This document shows positions 25,941 through 34,717 of a DNA stretch of 64,000 nt, piece by piece. The translations under genes and the position numbers were made by a program. Source of the DNA: Cytobacillus oceanisediminis 2691 (GTDB lineage Bacteria; Bacillota; Bacilli; Bacillales; Cytobacillaceae); the NCBI RefSeq assembly GCF_000294775.2, contig NZ_CP015506.1, forward strand, positions 4,377,501-4,441,500, given 5' to 3'. Positions within the stretch are counted from its first letter, which is position 1, and each line of letters opens with the position of its first letter. The notes below the pieces were generated by a model. That model ran no database searches, was not told the DNA's origin, and was given only the letters and a program-made list of their open reading frames with translations.

Positions 25941-28574
25941 TTATTTCGCATCAAACCACGTTGGCCCAAAGGAATAATCCACTTTTAGCGGAACTTTCAA
26001 TTCTACTGCATTTTCCATAACGTCCGGTACGATTTTTTTGAGCGTTTCTATTTCATCCTCTGGCACCTCAAAGATCAGTTCATCGTGAACCTGCAGCAGA
26101 AGGCGTGCTTTGAGTTCTTCTTTTCTTAGGCGGTCAGCCATGTCAATCATGGCTTTTTTTATTATATCGGCCGCGCTTCCCTGGATTGGTGTATTCATGG
26201 CGGTTCGTTCTGCAAAGCTTCGCAGGTTGAAGTTTCGGCTTGTGATTTCAGGCAGATACCTTCTTCTGTGAAGAAGGGTCGAGACATATCCCTTTTGTTT
26301 AGCATCATGGATAATATCATCCATATACTGCTTAACGCCAGGATAACTTTCCAGATAGCGGTCAATAAATTTACCCGCTTCTTTCCGTGTGATACCCAGG
26401 CTTTGGGACAGGCCATAATCACTGATTCCGTAGACAATTCCAAAGTTTACGGCCTTTGCATGGCGCCGCATATTGGATGTAACTTCATCGGCATTAACGT
26501 GGAATACTTCCATTGCCGTTTTCGTGTGAATATCCATATCTTCATTAAATGCTTCAATCAGCTTTTCATCATTCGCAATATGAGCCAGTACTCTCAGTTC
26601 AATCTGCGAGTAGTCTGCTGCAAAGATGGCCCAGCCAGGTTCTGAAGGGACAAATGCCTGCCTGATTTTTCTCCCTTCCTCCAGACGGATCGGAATATTC
26701 TGCAGGTTCGGATCTGTTGAGCTTAACCTTCCTGTCTGTGTAAGAGCCTGATTAAATCTGGTGTGGACTTTGCCTGTTTCATAGTTAACCACCTTAAGCA
26801 GGCCTTCAATATAAGTGGATTGAAGTTTGCCAAGCTGGCGGTAATGCAGAATGTCCCGGATAATTTCATGGCTGTTCTCTAGTTTCTCCAGAACATCAGC
26901 AGATGTGGAATACCCTGTTTTTGTTTTTTTAATGGCAGGCAGCCCTAATTTTTCAAAAAGGATCACACCGAGCTGTTTTGGAGAATTGATATTAAACGCT
27001 TCTCCGGCAAGCTCATGTATGCGCTTTTCGATTTCATCCAATTTGGAGAGCAGGTCTTGTCCCATTGTTTTCAGGCGCTCAAGATCCACTTTAATACCGG
27101 TTGATTCCATATCAGCCAAAATCAGAGACAGCGGCATTTCCAGGTCATAAAATAGCTCGGATTGCTGGTTTTCCTTCAATTCACTATCCAATTTTTCCTT
27201 CAATGTCATCAAGGCCGCTGCTTTCCTTGCCAAATGCCCGGCGAGTTCCTTTTCTTCCGGAATCCGCCTTTTTGCTCCTTTTCCGTAAAAAGCTTCATCA
27301 GATTGAATCGCATTATAGCCATGATTTTTTGCTATAGAGGCCATATCTTCAATAGTCTGAGATGGGTTAATAAGATAAGAAGCAATATAAAGGTCAAAAT
27401 CGGCACCTTTTAGATGAACTCCATGATGCCGGAGTGAGACTTCCGATCTTTTGGCATCATAGACTGTCTTCTTTTTCGTTTCATCTTCAGCCCACGTTTT
27501 AAAAACATCTGACTTTAAAGCCGTTTCTTTGGAGAAGAAAAAATTCCCCTTATCATTCGCAACGGAAAAACCAATGATGTCTGCATAATGGTAATTATCT
27601 TCTAGAAGCTCAACATAAAATGCATTTTCATCGGTAAACATCTCTTCCTTAATTTCATCCGCAATGATAAATTCAATTTCTTCAAGATTCTCTTCGACCG
27701 CTTCTGTGTCACCGCCCAGCTTTTCCAGTAAAGAGTTAAAGCCTAATTCTTTAAAGATGTTTATAACTTTTTCTTTTTCAAAACCTTCATATTCAACATC
27801 TTCAATTTTAATTTCAACAGGGGCTTCTCTGGTGATAGTGGCAAGTTCTTTGCTCATTAAAGCTTGATCCCTGAATTCTTCCAGCTTTTCTTTCAGTTTT
27901 TTCCCGCTCACCTTATCAACAGAATCCAAGAGCTCTTCTAGGGTTCCAAACTCTTTCAGCAATTTAAGGGCTGTTTTTTCCCCAACTCCCGGAACTCCTG
28001 GGATATTATCGGAACTATCTCCCATTAGGCCTTTCATATCAATAATCCTGTCAGCTGTGATTCCGTATTTCTCTTCTATATGAGCTGGTGTGTATTCTTC
28101 AATGTCAGTAATGCCTTTGCGGGTAATGCTGACTGTTACAGCATCAGAACTTAACTGTGTTAAATCCTTATCCCCAGATATAACTTTAACTTCATAGCCA
28201 TCTTTTTCGGCATGCAGGGACAGTGTTCCAATAATATCATCCGCTTCATAGTTTTCCAGTTCATATCTGGAAATCCCGTAAGCATCAAGAAGTTCTCTGA
28301 TATAGGGGAACTGCTCTGATAGCTCAGGCGGTGTTTTCTGCCTTCCGCCTTTATACTCGCTGAAGGTTTTATGGCGGAAGGTTGTTTTTCCGGCATCGAA
28401 CGCCACAAGAAGATGAGTTGGTTTTTCATCCTCGAGAATCCTTTGCAGCATCATGGTAAATCCGTAGACAGCATTTGTATGTATTCCTTTATCATTGTTT
28501 AAAAGCGGCAGAGCAAAAAATGCCCGATAAGCTATGCTGTTGCCATCAATCAGAACAAGCTTTTTTTTATCCAA
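25941..28574 (-). CDS. polA: DNA polymerase I
   Basis: 877 residues: N-terminal 5'-nuclease (1-290, with IDGNSIAYRAF, NYEADDIIGT and MKGLMGDSSDNIPGVPGVG), a 3'-5' exonuclease-like domain (about 305-460), and the polymerase (from about 465) with DPNLQNIPIR, FAADYSQIELRVLAHI and QVHDELIFEVP. The exonuclease-like domain lacks the metal-binding Asp-x-Glu (AFYVELLED instead), so proofreading is predicted to be absent, as in B. subtilis PolA. The start is TTG at 28574 with AGGAGG 9 nt upstream. It acts in Okazaki processing and repair and heads the polA-mutM-ytaF-coaE run. Confidence 0.97.
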   Translation of the reverse strand: MDKKKLVLIDGNSIAYRAFFALPLLNNDKGIHTNAVYGFTMMLQRILEDEKPTHLLVAFDAGKTTFRHKTFSEYKGGRQKTPPELSEQFPYIRELLDAYGISRYELENYEADDIIGTLSLHAEKDGYEVKVISGDKDLTQLSSDAVTVSITRKGITDIEEYTPAHIEEKYGITADRIIDMKGLMGDSSDNIPGVPGVGEKTALKLLKEFGTLEELLDSVDKVSGKKLKEKLEEFRDQALMSKELATITREAPVEIKIEDVEYEGFEKEKVINIFKELGFNSLLEKLGGDTEAVEENLEEIEFIIADEIKEEMFTDENAFYVELLEDNYHYADIIGFSVANDKGNFFFSKETALKSDVFKTWAEDETKKKTVYDAKRSEVSLRHHGVHLKGADFDLYIASYLINPSQTIEDMASIAKNHGYNAIQSDEAFYGKGAKRRIPEEKELAGHLARKAAALMTLKEKLDSELKENQQSELFYDLEMPLSLILADMESTGIKVDLERLKTMGQDLLSKLDEIEKRIHELAGEAFNINSPKQLGVILFEKLGLPAIKKTKTGYSTSADVLEKLENSHEIIRDILHYRQLGKLQSTYIEGLLKVVNYETGKVHTRFNQALTQTGRLSSTDPNLQNIPIRLEEGRKIRQAFVPSEPGWAIFAADYSQIELRVLAHIANDEKLIEAFNEDMDIHTKTAMEVFHVNADEVTSNMRRHAKAVNFGIVYGISDYGLSQSLGITRKEAGKFIDRYLESYPGVKQYMDDIIHDAKQKGYVSTLLHRRRYLPEITSRNFNLRSFAERTAMNTPIQGSAADIIKKAMIDMADRLRKEELKARLLLQVHDELIFEVPEDEIETLKKIVPDVMENAVELKVPLKVDYSFGPTWFDAK

Positions 28575-28593
28575 CTAATATCTCCTCCTATCA

Positions 28594-28842
28594 GAAAAGC
28601 GGAAGGCGCCCGCTTAATAAAGGCACGCAGACTAAAAATGCCACGTCCTGTGGAACGTCTGCATGACCCACATCCTCCCAAAAGCTATCGCTTTCGGTCG
28701 TGCGATGTTTATGCTGACGAAGCCTTCCATGTCATGTGGGCCTCAAGCATATGACAAGCCGGCTGAAAGGGTGTTCTTTAACCTTTTAGACGGATTGGCA
28801 TAGACCCTAGAGCTGATGGCGCCTGAAGCTAGACAGTTATCT
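28594..28842 (+). repeat. R2 interspersed repeat (composite) upstream of polA
   Basis: Starts GAAAAGCGGAAGGCGCC, ends GAAGCTAGACAGTTATC. It carries both the B module (CATCCTCCCAAAAGC... TTTCGGTCGTGCGATG, 28672-28707) and a hairpin segment like those near pheS. A further R2 left end, GAAAAGCGCAAGCGCCTTGC, follows at 28848, so two copies appear nested or abutted. Confidence 0.82.
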
Positions 28843-28874
28843 AACTAGAAAAGCGCAAGCGCCTTGCCCACAAT

Positions 28875-28937
28875 AAAAAAGCCGATATTTTCCTTTATTC
28901 TATCATGAGCAGATAGAGAAAGAAAAATAACGGCTTT
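28875..28937 (-). terminator. hflKC terminator
   Basis: Long imperfect stem whose base is AAAAGCCG / CGGCTTTTTT on the minus strand, just after the hflC stop. Confidence 0.65.
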
Positions 28938-28951
28938 TGGGTTAAAAATTA

Positions 28952-29884
28952 TTAATCCGTATACCCCATCAGCAGTCGGGCATATGGTGAGTCCGAAGGG
29001 AGAACAATTACAGTCTCACCATTAATGGTCTTTTTATATGATTCTAGCGTACGGTACAAGGAATAAAATTCAGGATCCTTTGAGAAGGCTTCGTTGTAGA
29101 CTTTCGCAGCTCCCGCTTCTCCTTCCGCCCGGATCGTTTCAGCATCCGCCTGGGCTTTGGCCAGCATTTCCCTGACATTCCTGTCCGTTTCAGCAATGAT
29201 GATATTCTTCTGGGCATCACCCTTGGACAAGTATTCCTGGGCTGTTGACTGGCGCTCTGAAATCATTCTGGTGTACACGGACTGTTCGTTTTCAGAAGGT
29301 AAATCTGTTCGTTTAATTCGTACATCTGTTACTGTGATTCCATAGTTATCATTAGAAAGCAATTCATTCACTTTAGTAGTAATTTGATCATTCAATGATC
29401 CCCTTGATGACTTTTCATCATTAATTATTTCATCATAATTCAGCCGGCCCAATTCGGAGCGGGTCACAGAGTAGATGAATTCTTCCATTCTGGCCTCCGC
29501 TCCCTCCAATGTTCTGGCATTTGAGATCATTTTCTTCGGGTCATCAATTTTCCATACTGCATAATTATCAATAATCATAACCTTTTTGTCCTTTGTATTG
29601 ATTTCAGCTTCGGACACGTCATAAGTCATTTGGTATTTAGGGAGCGTGGTAACACTTTGGATAAATGGTATTTTGTATGTTAATCCAGGCTCGCTCTCAA
29701 TCCGGACTACCTCTCCAAATTGACGGATGACCCTGTACTCCCCTTCCTTTACAATAAAAAGGTTGCTGAAAAGAATTACGAGTGCGGCAATGACAAGCAC
29801 AAGGATGAGTCCAAGTTTGGTATAACTTTTCCACTGGAAGTTCCCGCCCCGTTCATTGATATTTACCACATTTTGATCACTCAT
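28952..29884 (-). CDS. hflC: FtsH modulator HflC
   Basis: A 310-residue SPFH/prohibitin-domain protein that with HflK forms a membrane cage regulating the FtsH protease. A short cytoplasmic N-terminus and one helix (LGLILVLVIAALVILFSNLF, about 25-44) precede the SPFH domain (EGEYRVIRQFGEVVR, LTYKIPFIQSV) and a long Ala/Glu-rich coiled coil (about 210-265). An ATG at 29929 lies inside hflK; I chose 29884, which overlaps the hflK stop by 8 bp and gives MSDQNVVNIN. Coupled to hflK. B. subtilis 168 lacks this pair between phoR and polA. Confidence 0.88.
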   Translation of the reverse strand: MSDQNVVNINERGGNFQWKSYTKLGLILVLVIAALVILFSNLFIVKEGEYRVIRQFGEVVRIESEPGLTYKIPFIQSVTTLPKYQMTYDVSEAEINTKDKKVMIIDNYAVWKIDDPKKMISNARTLEGAEARMEEFIYSVTRSELGRLNYDEIINDEKSSRGSLNDQITTKVNELLSNDNYGITVTDVRIKRTDLPSENEQSVYTRMISERQSTAQEYLSKGDAQKNIIIAETDRNVREMLAKAQADAETIRAEGEAGAAKVYNEAFSKDPEFYSLYRTLESYKKTINGETVIVLPSDSPYARLLMGYTD

Positions 29885-30842
29885 TATCCTCACCAGCTTC
29901 CTCTTTTGGTTTGGCCTGTTCTTTCTCAAGCGGCCTGATCGGGAAATATTTCATTGTATTTCCATCGTCATTCATAATGTAAATTTCAGCACCTGGAAGG
30001 ACTTGCTCCAGCGTTTCAATGACAAGCCGCTCTCTTGTGATATCAGGATTATTCTTATATTCTCCATACAATTTATTAAATACTGCCACATCTCCACGTG
30101 CTCTTTCCAGACGGGCCGCTTTTTCACCTTCCGCTTTGGAGGCAAGAGCCTCCTTCTCACCTTCTGCTTCATTCATTCTCTGGTTCTTATATTTTTCTGC
30201 TTCATTTTTTTTGGTATTGGCGGTTTCCCTCGCATCCGTTACATCCGTAAAGGCTTTTCTGACATCATCATTCGGCAGTTCCACATCCTGCAGTTTGACT
30301 GCAAGAACGGATATGCCAATATCATATTTGCCAATTAAAGAGGTTAGGAGCTCTCTGACATCCGCTTCAATTTCTGCTTTTCCTGAAGTTAGTGCATCAT
30401 CAATTTTAGATCCCCCTATAATACTTCTTAAGGATGAGGAAGTAGCATCATATAGGATTTCTTCTGGATCTTCAGCATTATAAAGATATTTTTCCGGATC
30501 CGTAATTTTCCACTGTACCACCAGATCTGCCAGAACGATATTTTCATCACCGGTTATCATCTTTGTCTCATCAGGAAAATCCTTTATTTCTCCATCCTTT
30601 TCTTCATATCCAAACTGGAGCGAAAAGGTTTCCTTTGAAAGCTTCTCCACGGTTTGGACAGGCCATGGCAGTTTGAAATGAAGTCCCGGCTCCGTAATGC
30701 CTTCCTCCACTTTCCCAAATGTTAAAATGACTGCCTGATCCGATTCATCGACGGTGTACCATGTTGTAAAGGCAACTATACTTAAAATAACAATTGCCAG
30801 AATTAGCCCTGCGATTGTATAAATCCGCTTTAAGCTGACCAT
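29877..30842 (-). CDS. hflK: FtsH modulator HflK
   Basis: A 321-residue SPFH protein, the partner of HflC. One N-terminal helix (IAGLILAIVILSIVAFTTW, about 10-28) is followed by the SPFH domain (ESDQAVILTFGKV, GLHFKLPWPVQTVEKLS) and a charged coiled coil rich in NEAEKYKNQ and KAEGEKAAR repeats (about 215-265). An ATG at 30884 is possible, but 30842 has GGGGAGAG upstream and begins MVSLKRIYT directly before the helix. First gene of hflK-hflC. Confidence 0.88.
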   Translation of the reverse strand: MVSLKRIYTIAGLILAIVILSIVAFTTWYTVDESDQAVILTFGKVEEGITEPGLHFKLPWPVQTVEKLSKETFSLQFGYEEKDGEIKDFPDETKMITGDENIVLADLVVQWKITDPEKYLYNAEDPEEILYDATSSSLRSIIGGSKIDDALTSGKAEIEADVRELLTSLIGKYDIGISVLAVKLQDVELPNDDVRKAFTDVTDARETANTKKNEAEKYKNQRMNEAEGEKEALASKAEGEKAARLERARGDVAVFNKLYGEYKNNPDITRERLVIETLEQVLPGAEIYIMNDDGNTMKYFPIRPLEKEQAKPKEEAGEDNE

Positions 30843-30955
30843 TTCTCTCTCCCCTTCCCTAGCACTCTTTCTATAACTTTTCATACGATTTATTTACGTA
30901 AAGGTTTCATAAATATGACAAAAGTTCAAGAAAGAAGGAAAATCAGCAAAAATGA

Positions 30956-30989
30956 AAAAGGCGAAAGCGGGGTCAGCTTTCACCTTTTT
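30956..30989 (-). terminator. phoPR terminator
   Basis: GGTGAAAGC / GCTTTCGCC stem with flanking AAAAA and TTTTT, about 105 bp after the phoR stop. Confidence 0.75.
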
Positions 30990-31094
30990 CTATGGCTCCT
31001 TGGATGAAGGGGTTTAACAATTATGATTTTATCAGCTGAATGTAAAGGGGACATAAATCTGCTGTAAAAATAATGTAAAGATAAACCTGCCACT

Positions 31095-32870
31095 TCACCC
31101 ATTTTTTTCATTATTCATTTTGGGAAGTTCAATTATAAAGGAGGTACCTTTGCCGACCTCACTTTTTACTGAGATGGATCCTTTATGTGCTTCAACCAGA
31201 TGCTTAACGATGGCAAGGCCCAGTCCTGTACCGCCTGAATTCCTGCTTCTAGCTTTATCCACCCGATAAAAACGTTCAAAAATACGAGGAATTTCACTGG
31301 CTTCAATTCCAATCCCCGTATCCCTTATTTCAGTCAAAACTGTGCTGCCGGTCTTTGCTGCTGAAATATAGATGACTCCCTGATTCGGCGTATAAGAAAT
31401 TGCATTGGATATGATATTTATAAACACCTGCTTAAGCCGGTGAATATCACCTTGGATATATACCGGCTTTTCATCTCTCTGATATTTAAAAACAATTTCC
31501 TTTTCTGCTGCTTTCCCTTTCATAATGGCCATCACATCTTCGAGTACATCAGTCAGGTCCAGCTGCTGAATGGAAAGGCTGAATCCTTGCTTTTCGATTT
31601 TCGATAGATCCAGCAAATCCTGAATAAGAGATTGAAGCCGGTCACTCTCCTTCAAAATGATACTGAGGAAATCATTTAAAGCCTGTTTGTCTTCCATCGC
31701 ACCATCCAAAAGAGTTTCCGAAAAACCCTTTATCGAAGTTATAGGTGTTTTCAATTCATGGGAAACGTTTGCTACAAAATCCTTCCTCATCTGCTCAAGC
31801 TTTTTCAGTTCTGTAATATCATGAAAAACAAGTAAAATCCCTTTCCATTCATCATTCGTGCCAATAATCGGGACTCCATATACTTCAAAGTAACGTCTTT
31901 CGATATTGACGGGAATAATAAGCTGTTTTTTTACTTTCTGCTCAGTCATGAAAATTTCTTCGACCATTTCGGTAATACCTTTGTGCTCAATCACTTCATA
32001 ATAGAGTTTATAAAGATATTCGGAAGGATTTACATTGAAAACCTCTTTATATGGCCGGTTCATTAAATTAATATAGCCTCTGCTGTCAATAAGAATCAGG
32101 CCGCTTCCCATGTTTTCAATGAGAGCCCCAAGCCGGTCCTGCTGCATTTCCTGGGACTTCACCATTTCCTGAAGATTCCTCGCCAATACATTGATAGACT
32201 TACTAAGCATACCTGTTTCGTCTTCCTGGTCTTCATATGTTCTTGCACGGTAGTTTCCCTTTGTAAGTTCAATTGCAACCTTTGTAGCTGACTCGATAGG
32301 TTTTGTATACCGTGCGGTAATTCTTGATCCAAGCAGAATAATCACAAATAAAGAAAGCCCCAGGCTGATAGTCAAAATCCACCAAATCTGCTGGTAAGCC
32401 TTTTGGAATTCAGCCATCTTTGTGCTTAAGAAGATATAGCCGTCCTTCTCGCCATTTATTATGACAGGCTGCCAATAATAGTGCAGGTTAAACCCTCCGG
32501 CCACTTCCAATCCTGATTCATTTGCAGATTCCTTTTTTAGTACTTCTAATATAATTTCCTGATGCCTGCTTTGTGTTGTCTCACTTTTAACGCTGCTGTC
32601 CAATAGTATTCTGCCCTGGCCATCCGTAACTGTTACACGCAAATCAAGAATGTCCCCGAACTCATTGATTTTGTCAATACTTAGGGATCCAATGCCCCCG
32701 TTGCCCTCAACATAGCTCGATACCAGTTCAGACTCTTTTTGCAGACGTGCATCAAATGTTTGTAAATAATAGCTTTTAAAAAGCTGGCCTAAAAGAAGGC
32801 CCAACGCAATTAAAACAACCAGAATTAAAGTGAGCAATGCGAATAGCAGGCGGGTGCGAAACGTGTTCAT
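31095..32870 (-). CDS. phoR: Phosphate-sensing histidine kinase PhoR
   Basis: A 591-residue membrane kinase. TM1 (about 9-30), extracytoplasmic PAS-like domain (35-155), TM2 (about 163-182), HAMP (185-240), cytoplasmic PAS (about 245-350) and kinase core with H-box FVANVSHELKTP (His371), N-box FINIISNAISYTPN, and G boxes DTGIGI and GGTGLGLAIVKH. PhoR phosphorylates PhoP under phosphate limitation in Bacillus. Its ATG overlaps the phoP stop by 4 bp. Length matches B. subtilis PhoR (579). Confidence 0.95.
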   Translation of the reverse strand: MNTFRTRLLFALLTLILVVLIALGLLLGQLFKSYYLQTFDARLQKESELVSSYVEGNGGIGSLSIDKINEFGDILDLRVTVTDGQGRILLDSSVKSETTQSRHQEIILEVLKKESANESGLEVAGGFNLHYYWQPVIINGEKDGYIFLSTKMAEFQKAYQQIWWILTISLGLSLFVIILLGSRITARYTKPIESATKVAIELTKGNYRARTYEDQEDETGMLSKSINVLARNLQEMVKSQEMQQDRLGALIENMGSGLILIDSRGYINLMNRPYKEVFNVNPSEYLYKLYYEVIEHKGITEMVEEIFMTEQKVKKQLIIPVNIERRYFEVYGVPIIGTNDEWKGILLVFHDITELKKLEQMRKDFVANVSHELKTPITSIKGFSETLLDGAMEDKQALNDFLSIILKESDRLQSLIQDLLDLSKIEKQGFSLSIQQLDLTDVLEDVMAIMKGKAAEKEIVFKYQRDEKPVYIQGDIHRLKQVFINIISNAISYTPNQGVIYISAAKTGSTVLTEIRDTGIGIEASEIPRIFERFYRVDKARSRNSGGTGLGLAIVKHLVEAHKGSISVKSEVGKGTSFIIELPKMNNEKNG

Positions 32871-33583
32871 TCTCCTTTAGGCTCCTCCAATTTGTAGCCC
32901 AGTCCGCGAATGGTCTTTATATATACAGGTTTTTTAGTGTTGGTTTCAATCTTCTCTCTTAAATGGCTAATATGTACATCAACGATTCTTGTGTCTCCCG
33001 CAAAATCATAATTCCAAACTGCGCTAAGAAGCTGATCCCTTGTAAGAACACGGCTCTTATTCTTGGCAAGATATAATAGCAATTCAAATTCCTTCGGAGT
33101 TAATTCAAGGAGTTCATCTTCAAAATAAGCTTCATAATGCTGCGGAAATATCTTCAGGTTGCCAATCCGCAAAGAATCGCCATCTTCTGTTTTCTCCTCA
33201 GCAGCCTCAGGAACAAATTGAGTTCTCCTTAAGATGGCTTTAACTCTGGCAACCACTTCCCGGGGGCTGAAAGGCTTTGTCATGTAATCATCCGCACCCA
33301 GTTCAAGGCCAAGGACCTTATCAAATTCATCATCCTTGGCAGTCAGCATTAAAATAGGTGTCGCAATTTTCTGCTGTCTAAGCTGTTTGCATACTTCAAT
33401 TCCATCAAGCTTTGGAAGCATAAGATCAAGTACAATTAGATCCGGCTTTTCAGAAATGGCCAAATCTTTTCCCTCCTGGCCATCCATGGCTGTGATCACT
33501 TCATAGCCCGCCTGCTGCAGGTTATATTGAAGTAAAGTTACGATAGATTGTTCGTCATCTACAACTAGAATTTTCTTATCCAT
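32867..33583 (-). CDS. phoP: Phosphate response regulator PhoP
   Basis: A 238-residue OmpR/PhoB-class regulator. Receiver domain 1-115 with D9/D10, phospho-acceptor D53 (LIVLDLMLPKLDG), T80 region MLTAKD and K102 in DDYMTKPFSPRE; C-terminal winged helix (145-235) with LTPKEFELLLYL and IRGLGYKL. In B. subtilis it activates the Pho regulon and represses teichoic acid genes under phosphate starvation. RBS GGAGG before ATG 33583. Translationally coupled to phoR; downstream of the TCA genes, as in B. subtilis. Confidence 0.95.
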   Translation of the reverse strand: MDKKILVVDDEQSIVTLLQYNLQQAGYEVITAMDGQEGKDLAISEKPDLIVLDLMLPKLDGIEVCKQLRQQKIATPILMLTAKDDEFDKVLGLELGADDYMTKPFSPREVVARVKAILRRTQFVPEAAEEKTEDGDSLRIGNLKIFPQHYEAYFEDELLELTPKEFELLLYLAKNKSRVLTRDQLLSAVWNYDFAGDTRIVDVHISHLREKIETNTKKPVYIKTIRGLGYKLEEPKGE

Positions 33584-33772
33584 ACGATCCTCCGAGTGAA
33601 TGAATTACCCCTGTTTTGAAACCTCAGCTGAAACAGCACCATTGGAGTGTCAGCGATCTTTATAAAAGCAGGTATCCCTCCTGCCTATCAAACCCCTATT
33701 TGCCATATACCTTTATTATAATATATTTCATGATTTTTTTTCGGATCAATTGTTGGATAAGACTGGATTCAT

Positions 33773-33805
33773 AAAAAAAGATGTGCGTCTTCTGCACATC
33801 TTTTT
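33773..33805 (-). terminator. MaoC-like gene terminator
   Basis: AAAAGATGTGC-AGAAGAC-GCACATCTTTTTTT on the minus strand, right after the MaoC-like stop. Confidence 0.88.
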
Positions 33806-33809
33806 ACTA

Positions 33810-34286
33810 TCAGAAATTATCCAGAGCATTCCCATCCATTGGCTGAGGCTTGTATGGCGGGCATATAAGGAGCTGTCCGTTAATAACCGTCTGATCCTCT
33901 TCATTTGTTCCCTGTACCTTAATTTGTACGGTGTGACTTGACGTGTTCACTTCTGTTACCTCGAATAAAAATTGAACGGTGCCATAATGATAGACAGGCT
34001 TCACATACTCGATCTCCTGCTTTAAAACATGGCTTCCTGGCCCCGGCAAATATTTTGATATGGCAGAGTTAATGATGCCATTCAGCATAACACTTGGCAC
34101 AATCGGCTTTTTATAAGGTGTTTGTGAGGCATAGTCATGCTGGATATATAAAGGGTTTGCATCGTTCGTTAAGCCCAGGTACAGCAATAGGTCCTTATCT
34201 TCTATTTTTTCTGTAAGCGTCAGTTTTTCACCAACAGAAATTTCATCAATGGTTCTTCCCAGTTTTCTTTTCTTTCCAAGCAGCAT
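33810..34286 (-). CDS. MaoC-like hot-dog fold dehydratase/hydratase domain protein
   Basis: A 158-residue protein with a MaoC-type hot-dog fold: N-terminal SVGEKLTLTEKIEDKDLLLY, then LTNDANPLYIQHDYA (about 51-65), which holds the Asp/Asn-x4-His hydratase-like motif, and VPSVMLNGIINSAISKYLPG (about 80-99). (R)-enoyl-CoA hydratases use such D-x4-H motifs, so an acyl-thioester substrate is likely but unproven. RBS GGAGGTG before ATG 34286. It sits alone between mdh and phoP; B. subtilis 168 does not have it here. Confidence 0.82.
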   Translation of the reverse strand: MLLGKKRKLGRTIDEISVGEKLTLTEKIEDKDLLLYLGLTNDANPLYIQHDYASQTPYKKPIVPSVMLNGIINSAISKYLPGPGSHVLKQEIEYVKPVYHYGTVQFLFEVTEVNTSSHTVQIKVQGTNEEDQTVINGQLLICPPYKPQPMDGNALDNF

Positions 34287-34419
34287 ATCTTAGCACCTCC
34301 AAGTATTGTAACCGTTTACATAATTGCTGTAAAAAAATAGACTGTAAAATATTTTAAATTATTCAGTCTATTTTTTATATGATATCATTTTATACTATTT
34401 CCCAAAAGAGCTTCCAGTA

Positions 34420-34452
34420 AAAAAATTCGGAGAGCCGACCCCGAATTTTTTT
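34420..34452 (-). terminator. Terminator downstream of mdh, beyond an R1 repeat
   Basis: AAAAATTCGG / CCGAATTTTTTT stem. It is the first terminator after mdh but is separated from the mdh stop by the R1 copy at 34498-34668. Confidence 0.7.
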
Positions 34453-34497
34453 ACTATTTATTTTTCAAAGTTATTGATTAGCTTAAGAATTCTGCAC

Positions 34498-34668
34498 GTT
34501 GATTTCAGCACGGGTCACTTGCTTTCTGGGGGCGGGCGGTGCGCCGCCTCGCCGCTCCTGCGCCTGTGGAGTCTCACCAGGACATTGAATAATCTCCCTT
34601 GAATCAACACCGTACAAAGGAAATGCAATAGCATTTTCGAGGTTCAAGTGACCTCCGCTCCAATCAAA
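34498..34668. repeat. R1 interspersed GC-rich repeat, copy 3 (long form)
   Basis: About 170 bp from GTTGATT to AATCAAA. Like copy 1 it has AGGACATTGAATA, GCATTTTCGAGG and CCTCCGCTCCAA. The GAAATGC-AATA-GCATTTTC hairpin is kept although the bases differ from copy 1. Confidence 0.75.
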
Positions 34669-34717
34669 TCAGCGATTAAACTGAGACTGCTGCAGTGAAA
34701 ACACTAGCCATCTTTCC

